This document shows, one piece after another, positions 57,254 through 64,000 of a stretch of DNA of 64,000 nucleotides. The stretch is from Brasenia schreberi (Eukaryota > Streptophyta > Magnoliopsida > Nymphaeales > Cabombaceae): contig JAYKKT010000064.1 of the NCBI GenBank assembly GCA_036023115.1, positions 7,758,501-7,822,500 of the forward strand. The letters run 5' to 3'. Below the pieces are notes generated by a model. It saw nothing but the letters and a program-made list of their open reading frames with translations, searched no databases and had not been told where the DNA came from. Every line of letters starts with the position of its first letter. Within the stretch, counting starts at the first letter, position 1. The position numbers and the translations under genes were made by a program.

Positions 57254-60200
57254 ATGGCTGACAAAAGTAAAGGCATTGAACTTTCTTCTCATATTGGTGA
57301 ATCTTCTGGTCTCTTTGACAAACCAGACCCTTTTCAGATTACCACGACTAAACTGGATGGACGAAATTACATGGAATGGGCACGCTCTGTGGAACTTGCC
57401 ATTGTAGCAAGGGGGAGATGGGAACATTTGATGGGTCACTCCTCCACTCCAACGCCACATGACAGTCTTTATTCCACCTGGAAATGAGATGATGCCTTAC
57501 TTTCTTCCTGGTTGCTCCAGTCCATTATTCCATCTATCGCTAAAACTTTTATGCTTTTAGATTCTGCACATGCCATTTGGTGTGCTGTTGCTGAGGCTTA
57601 TTCCCGGAAGAAGAATGTTGCCAAAGAATATGAGATTCTGGAGCGCATCAGGAAGTGCAAACAAGCCAATCGATCTAACAGTACATACTATGCAGATCTC
57701 CGTGGTCTTTGGGATGAACTCTTCTACTATACCAATATCCAGTGTTCTACTTTTTATACTGAACGACAGGCTGCGCTTGAGAAAAAGAAAGTATTTGATT
57801 TATTGTGGGGTGTAAATCCAGAATTTGAATCAGTCAAACTGAATATCTTAGGCAGAGATGAACTTTCATCTTTGGACACTGTTTACTCATTATTAATCCG
57901 CGAAGAAGACCGCAGAAATCTAGAGAAAGATCAGCTTCTTACTCCAGAACAGCATGCCCTTCACGTTAGAGATGACAATTCACATTTTCGTGGTAGAGGG
58001 GGTCTTCAGAGTCGTGGACGTGGCCGGGGTCGACTTACTTCAGAAGATAAAAATAAACTGGTCTGCTCCCATTGTGGTAAATCACGTCATATCAGAGATC
58101 ATTGTTGGGAATTACATGGTAAACCAGATTACTATCGCACTCGCCCTCCATCAGTTCACTCTGCAGACAACAATCCTAGCACTGAGGGCATGCAGGAGAT
58201 TCTCAAACGATTAGAGGGTCTTGAACAACGATTCTCTGAAAAACCTTCTGCTCCGCTCAACCATGCTACAATTGCTCAGGCTACCCATACCGTTACGGGT
58301 ACTCTCTTCTCTCCTTCCACTTCCAAATATTGGATAATTGATTCCGGGGCTACAGATCATATAGTGGGCGACTCCACATATTTTTCCACTTACCAGTCTC
58401 TTACAGATCAGGCACCCATTAAATTGGCAGATGGTTCCTTCACTTACATGGTTGGACAGGGCAGTGTATCTACATGTCTTTCAGACTTATCATCAGTATA
58501 TCATGTTCCCACTTTCTCACTTAATCTACTTTCTGTCAGCTCTTTAACTTGTACCTTAAATTGTTGTGTGATCTTTCATCCTACTGGTTGTGTATTTCAG
58601 GATCTAAAGACGGGAAAAATTTTTGGACATGGTAAATTACAGAGAGGATTATACATTCTTGAAGACTCATCTCCTCCTTCCACCTCCTGCAGTGTTTCTT
58701 CCACACCACCCGCTCCCGATACAACCCTTTGTCTTTGGTATTATCGTCTTGGTCATCTCCTAGTGTCCAAGATTCCATATATTGTTCCTCAGTTTTGCGT
58801 GAAGTCCAATAAAATTCAGTTCCAATGTGAAGTTTGTCAACGCGGGAAACACCAGAGGGTCTCTTATCTTACAAGTGATTCTCGCCGATCTCAGCCTTTT
58901 GAGCTTATTCATTCTGATGTATGGGGTCCTAGTCCAGTCACTTCTTTGTTTGGTCATAAGTATTTTGTATCTTTCATTGATGATTGTACTCGACTTACCA
59001 TCGTGTACTTAATGAAATCTAAGTCTGAAGTTGCTTCTATTTTTTCCATTGTGCATAAATTTATTTCTACTCAATTCAATGCCACTGTTAAAATACTTTG
59101 ATCCGATAATGGGGGCGAATATGTTGGGACTGAGTTAGCCAAGTATCTTCAAGCCCAGGGCATTGTTCATCAAACTACATGTCCTTATACACCTCAGCAG
59201 AATGGTCTTGCTGAACGACGGAATCGTCATATTCTAGAGGTTGCCCGAACTCTTCTCCTCTAAAGTAATGTTCCCAAATTCTATTGGGGCGAAGCTGTTC
59301 TTACTGCTCTTTATCTTATAAATCGCATGCCCAGTAATACTCTTTAGGGAGAGAGTCCTTTTCGTACTCTTGATAAAGCATCAAAAACTTTTCATCTTAT
59401 TCCTCGTCTCTTTGGGTGTACCTGTTTTATATATATTCCTCTTCCTCATCGGGATAAACTTGCTGCAAAGTCAGATAAGTGTATTTTTCTGGGCTACCCG
59501 ACCTCTCAAAAGGGCTATAAATGTTATGATCCATTGCTTAAAAAACTATATGTTTCTAGGGATGTTACATTCTTCGAACTTACACCTTATTATTCTCCTT
59601 CCATGGAAACTTCAACACCTACTCATTGTGTCCTTCCACTAGTTCCTAGTGAGGGGGAGTCTTCTGAGATAGTTGACAGTCAGAGTGACAACCACCAGCC
59701 ATCCAAAGAGCTTCTGACGTACAAGAAAGGACACCGGAAGATTGTGTACACTCAAGAAGACCCATGTGCTAAAGAAATTTCCCCTGAATCAGATCCTTAA
59801 GTACGAGTGGACAATGACCTTGAGATTCCTATTGTTGTTCGCAAAGGTAAGCGTGCATGTGCAAGATATCCGATTTCTAATTATGTGTCATATGTCAATA
59901 CTTCTCAGAGCTATCAAACCTTCATTATGAATGCTGCAAAACAAAAGATTCCTTCAAAGTTCGAAGAAGCAATCAAGTGCCCCTTATGGAAAGCTGCAAT
60001 TGACGAAGAACTGGTTAAAAACAATACATAGACCATCACACAGTTGCCTTCTGATAGGCATACAGTAGGACCCAAGTGGGTGTTTACTATCAAATATAAG
60101 GCAGATGGAACAGTGGAGAGATACAAAGCTAGATTGGTTGCTAAAGGATACAGTCAGTCATATGGCATTGATTATACAGAAACCTTTGCACCTGTGGCTA

Positions 60201-61440
60201 AACTTACATCAATCAGAATACTTCTTAGCATGACAGCAAATTTGGGATGGGACCTATGGCAATTGGATGTTAAGAATGCTTTCTTACAGGTTGACTTAAA
60301 TGAAGAAGTATACATGGAACTACCTCCAGGAATGACCAGAAATATGTCTTCTTCTAATAGAGTAATTAAACTCAATAAAGCCATTTATGGGTTGAAATTC
60401 AGCAAAGCAGTGTGTAGTTTGGGATACAGCAGAAGCCTCAATGATCATACCATATTCTTCAAGAAAGGGACAAAAATTTCAATTCTTGCAGTTTATGTTG
60501 ATGACATTATTGTTACAAGAGATGACCTTGAAGAAATATCAAAGTTAAAAATGAGTCTTCATAAACTATTTGATATTAAAGACCTGGGCAGGCTTCATTA
60601 TTTCTTGGGCATAGAAATTCTTTACTCCAACAAAGGTATCTACTTGACTCAGAGAAAATATCTAATGGATCTCCTTGAAGACATTCAAATGCTTGAATGT
60701 AAACTTAGTGACATTCCAATGGAGGTAAATCAGAAATTTTTTAATGGCAACAGTGAAGAGTTCAAAGACATCCATAAATATCAAAGGCTAGTGGGTAAGC
60801 TCATATATTTGACCATTACTCGACCAGACATTGCATATGCAGTTGGGATTGTGAGCAGATATATGCATTCACCAACAAAAAATTAGATGGATGCAGTGTA
60901 TAGAATTCTTAGATATCTCAAAACAACTTCAGGAACGGGTATACTTTATTCGAAGTCGTCAAATTTGGACATTGAACTTTATTCTGATGCTGACTAGGCA
61001 GGTTCTTATGATGATAGGAAGTCAATTACTGGATATATTACTTTACTTGGGGGTAATATTATATCTTGGAAAAGCAAAAAATAGACAGTGGTTGCAAGAT
61101 CTACTGCAGAAGCTGAATATAGAGCTATAACCCAAGCTATGTGCGAAGGAAAATGGATATCTTCATTGATATCTGAATTAGGTTATTCAATTAACCATCC
61201 TCTATCCTTATATTGTGATAGCAGTGCAACAATTCAGATGGCATCTAATCCAGTATATCATGAAAGGACAAAGCATATAGAAATCGACTGCCACTTCATC
61301 AGAGAGAAGATATCTAATAAAGAATTCCAGCTGGAGTATGTTCACTCTTCTAAATAGAGGGTTGATTTTTTAACTAAAGCTACTACCAGCAAACTATTAA
61401 AGGAGACCTTATCCAAGTTGGGTGTCATCAACATCTTTCA
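57254..61440 (+). pseudogene. Copia C gag-pol, interrupted by stop codons
   Basis: gag 57254-57487 (DPFQITTTKLDGRNYMEWA; TGA), then 57512-59101: gag C-part, zinc knuckle CSHCGKSRHIRDHC, protease WIIDSGATDHIVGD, pre-integrase LWYYRLGHLLVSKIP, integrase FELIHSDVWGP and FVSFIDDCTRLTIVYLMK. After TGA 59099-59101: SDNGGEYVGTELAKYL, TPQQNGLAERRNRHILEVAR. RT 60044-60886 has YVDDIIV intact but lacks part of the thumb side (GLKFSKAVCSLG). RNase H 60890-61440 includes [14 protein letters not shown] and [20 protein letters not shown]. In-frame stops at 59262, 59345, 59798, 60029, 60884, 60994, 61082 and 61355, several where Trp, Gln or Arg is expected. Confidence 0.88.
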
Positions 61441-61457
61441 CCCAACTTGAGGGGGAG

Positions 61458-61763
61458 TGTTAAGGAAAGTAGTCTTAGCATGTAGAAAGAGTCAATACAT
61501 GTAAATGAGTCCTGTCTTATGTCGTTTTGAGTCTTATGTTATACTAGAAATAATTAATTGTTAGTAGGGGTAGATTAGGAAATTAAGTTAGATAGAGTAT
61601 AAATAAGTGATTAGGATTAGAGAGAAAAAGTGAAGTAATAGAAGAGGACAGTTGCAGAGAAAATCCGATTTTGGGAGATGAAGGCAGATTGGAGGAATGC
61701 CTCCAATCTGCCGTCCATTGTAAGTTCTCTTTATATTTAATGATATGAAGTTGATTAACAACA
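61458..61763 (+). repeat. 3' LTR of copia C
   Basis: Same length and ends as 56322-56627. Differences are mainly G/A and C/T (ATGCTAG/ATACTAG, GGACGGCTGC/GGACAGTTGC). Confidence 0.95.
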
Positions 61764-61768
61764 AGTTA

Positions 61769-63220
61769 GTCCCGCTACATTGCCGCCCGAATGTAGTGAA
61801 AAATTTTCAGAGAGGGTCTCCGTATTTTGATTATGCACGAATGCGGGGGGTAAGGAAGCTAGTCCTAGATAATAAGATTCGTATTGGTTCTTGGAATATC
61901 GTAACATTATCCAGTAAGCTAAGGGAGGTGGTAGATACTATGATTCGGAGAAAGATTCATATTCTATGCTTACAAGAGACAAAATGAGTTGGAGAAAAAG
62001 CAAAGGAGATAGAGGATACATGTTTTAAATTATGGTACTCAGGTAAAGAAAAGGCTTGAAACGGAGTTGGTATTATCATAAATAAAGATTTAAAGGAGAG
62101 TATAGTAGACATACAATGATATGGTGACCGAATCATAACGTTGAAATTAGTGTTAGGAGTAGAGGTTTTGAATATAGTTTGTGCTTACGCACCCCAAGTA
62201 GGACTAAAAGATAGTATAAAGATAGTTTTTTGGGAAGAGTTAGATAAGGTGTTTCAAAAGATTCCACAAAGGGAGATGACTTGTTTAGGAGGAGATTTAA
62301 ATGGACATGTCGGTAAAGAGGCATTAGGATATCAAGGGATTCATGGAAACTTTGGTTTTGGGGATATAAATGAGGAAGGTAGGGAGATTTTAAATTTTGC
62401 TATGGCATTTGATCTCTTTATAGTCAATGCAATCTTCAAAAAACGAGATGAACATTTAATTACTTATAAGAGTGGCTTATCACAAACACAAATTGATTAC
62501 TTTATTTGTAGAAAAAAAGATAGAGCATGTTGTAAAGATTGTAAGGTAATTCCAGGAGAAACCTTAACCACCCAACATCGACTTTTAGTTATGGATTTAC
62601 AAATAAAAAAAGTGGACAAAGAAGAAAAGAGTGCATCGAGCTATTTGGACTAAATGGTGGAACCTCAAAAGCGAGAAAGAAAATATATTTAAACAGAAAA
62701 TCCTGCAAGGAGATGTTTGGAATTATGTTGGCACACCATGTGATATGTGGAACAATATGGCTATACATATTATAAAAGTTGAGAAAGATGTGTTAGGGGT
62801 ATCTAAGGGAGGTGTACCGGCACAAAAAGAAGCTTGGTGGTGGAGTGAAGTAGTACAAAATAAAATAAAGGCAAAGAGGGCATGTTACAAATTACATTAT
62901 GCTAAGAAAACTAGTGAAACTTTAGAAGCTTATATGAAAGCAAAAAAGGCCGTTAGTGAAGCAAAAGCTAAAATTTGAGAGGACTTATATAAAAAAAACT
63001 CAACTCAAAAGAGGGTGAAAGAGATATTTTTAGAAAAACTAAATTTGGAAAGTATTAAAAGAGGTAGAGGACGACCACAAAAGTGTTGAAAAGAAACAAT
63101 AAAGAACGATCTAGCTTATTGGGAGTTAACTACTAACATGGCACAAGATCGGGATCTGTGGAAACAAAAAATCCATGTAGCCGACCCCGTCTAGTATGGG
63201 AAATGGCTTAGTTGTTGTTG
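61769..63220 (+). pseudogene. RTE-5 deleted ORF (endonuclease to C-terminus)
   Basis: NVVKNFQRGSPYFDYARMRG, IHILCLQETK (stop TGA 61985), [59 protein letters not shown], then the linker [20 protein letters not shown]. Near 63032 ...KEGERDIF joins [18 protein letters not shown] through the shared bases TTAG, removing about 1.4 kb that would encode the whole RT. It ends HVADPV and the 3' tail. Confidence 0.88.
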
Positions 63221-63235
63221 TTACTTCAGGTGGAC

Positions 63236-63316
63236 ACGAAGACTACCTGGGATGTGTTAAACTAACCTCATCAGGACACAAGATTTTTTTTTCCTGCTTT
63301 GTGTCCTTGCTAGGTT
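63236..63316 (+). pseudogene. Unrecognised host gene, fragment 4
   Basis: After RTE-5 the frame resumes: HEDYLGCVKLTSSGHKIFFS, CFVSLLG. The bases before RTE-5 (DEPKCDTIFCRLTSGG) join in phase across one copy of the target duplication. It is then interrupted by RTE-6. Confidence 0.45.
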
Positions 63317-64000
63317 GAAAGCAAAGAAGGAAGCGAAAAAGGCCGTTAGTGAAGCAAAAGCTAAGATTTTGGAGGACTTATATAAAAAACTCAACTCAAA
63401 AGAGGGTGAAAGAGATATTTTTAGGATAGCTAGGGCTAGAGATAAGAAAACTAAATATCTTAATTATGTTAGATGCATAAAAGACGAGGATGAAAAAATT
63501 CTAGTGGCAAATGATGATATAAGAAATAGATGGAAAAACTATTTTTATAATCTTTTTAATGAAAATAAAGATGTTAGTATTAGTTTAGGAGATTTAGCCA
63601 AGTCAGAAAAGTATATAAACCACAATTTCTACCGACGTATTCAAAAGAATGAAGTCAAAGAGGCTATTAAACATATAAAGAGTGGTAAATCGGTAGGACC
63701 AGATAATATTCCTATAGAAGTTTGGAAAATACTAGGAGAAATAGGAATCACTTGGCTGACAAGACTATTTAATGAGATATGGAAAAACCAAAAGATGCCC
63801 GTGGAATGGGGAGCAAGTACACTTATACCCGTATATAAGAACAAGAGAGACATTCAAAATTGTACGAATTATCGAGGTATCAAGTTAATGAGTCATACTA
63901 TGAAATTATGGGAAAGAATTATCGAACGTAGGTTAAGACAAGTATTAAGTACAACAGAGAACCAATTTGGATTCATGCCAGGCAGATCTACTATCAAAGC
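63317..64000 (+). mobile_element. RTE-6: 5'-truncated RTE LINE running off the window
   Basis: Begins within the linker (KAKKEAKKAVSEAKAKILED) and continues open through [14 protein letters not shown], the [15 protein letters not shown] segment and RT motifs [39 protein letters not shown] and NQFGFMPGRSTIK to the last base. No stop is seen in these 228 codons. The 3' end and target duplication lie outside the window. Confidence 0.88.

Larger units (their letters stand above)
56322..61763 (+). mobile_element. Copia C: young LTR retrotransposon with captured host fragment
   Basis: 5,442 bp; LTRs 56322-56627 and 61458-61763, both 306 bp, with about six differences by eye (near 2%). Exact 5-bp target duplication AGTTA at 56317-56321 and 61764-61768. 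Primer-site-like TCGTATCAGACA follows the 5' LTR; polypurine tract CTTGAGGGGGAG precedes the 3' LTR. Nearly all coding parts are present but several stops interrupt them. Confidence 0.95.
56037..63220 (+). mobile_element. RTE-5: both-ends-intact but internally deleted RTE, carrying copia C
   Basis: Exact 15-bp target duplication TTACTTCAGGTGGAC at 56022-56036 and 63221-63235. The 5' end matches RTE-4 and the 3' end has GACCCCGTCTAGTATGGG plus (TTG)n. Without copia C it is about 1.74 kb against 3.16 kb for RTE-4. Its endonuclease part (61745-62650) is joined at about 63032 straight to the C-terminal RGRGRPQKC region, so the RT is gone. Stops at 61987, 62056 and 62118 also break the endonuclease. 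Confidence 0.9.

Overview
The window is nuclear DNA of an angiosperm: spliced plant genes with GT/AG introns and AT-rich intergenic DNA, buried in Ty1/copia LTR retrotransposons, RTE-type LINEs, hAT transposons and MITEs. I could not fix the species. Nothing bacterial, organellar or CRISPR-like was seen.

Layout. (1) 1-16 kb, gene-bearing: a phosphatidylinositol-4-phosphate 5-kinase (PIP5K) locus on + at 2070-5690 with all exon blocks present but several frameshifts; small MITEs, microsatellites and a 47-bp LINE insertion; a decayed + strand copia at 10.3-14.1 kb; and one apparently intact single-exon gene (14625-15083) for a small proline-rich membrane protein. (2) 16.1-52.0 kb, one nested transposon pile: an outer minus-strand copia (G) has LTRs at 16131-16571 and 51612-52041 and the same 5-bp target duplication GTTAT on both sides, although its ends lie 36 kb apart. 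Inside it are, at up to five levels, hAT-3, copia B, copia A, hAT-1, RTE-1, RTE-2, RTE-3, hAT-2, copia D, element E1, copia F and element E2. (3) 52-64 kb: pieces of an unrecognised + strand gene, cut by G, by the full-length LINE RTE-4, by RTE-5 (which itself holds copia C) and by RTE-6.

The most unusual content is the E family: two LTR retroelements (E1 39277-51318, E2 43184-46899) with LTRs, primer-binding site, polypurine tract and 5-bp target duplications, but no gag or pol. Both have two shared non-coding core segments, and between them carry intronless pieces of unrelated host genes. E1 has ribophorin I/OST1, RNase H2 subunit A and a MAP kinase. E2 has a PPR protein, a SET-domain protein and an ALA3-like P4-ATPase with two segments in swapped order. 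The same two positions hold different genes in each copy. Copia C independently carries a FEY-like short-chain dehydrogenase fragment between its primer-binding site and gag. At least seven host-gene fragments are thus retro-captured here.

Other points: hAT-2 has a complete three-exon transposase frame (770 aa) with perfect 8-bp target duplications and dense palindromic subterminal repeats; three LINE copies at unrelated sites share a substituted catalytic Asp (FADD to FAYD); RTE-5 keeps both ends but has lost its reverse transcriptase. All boundaries were read by eye. Target duplications were matched directly; family names rest on recognised protein motifs, not database searches.
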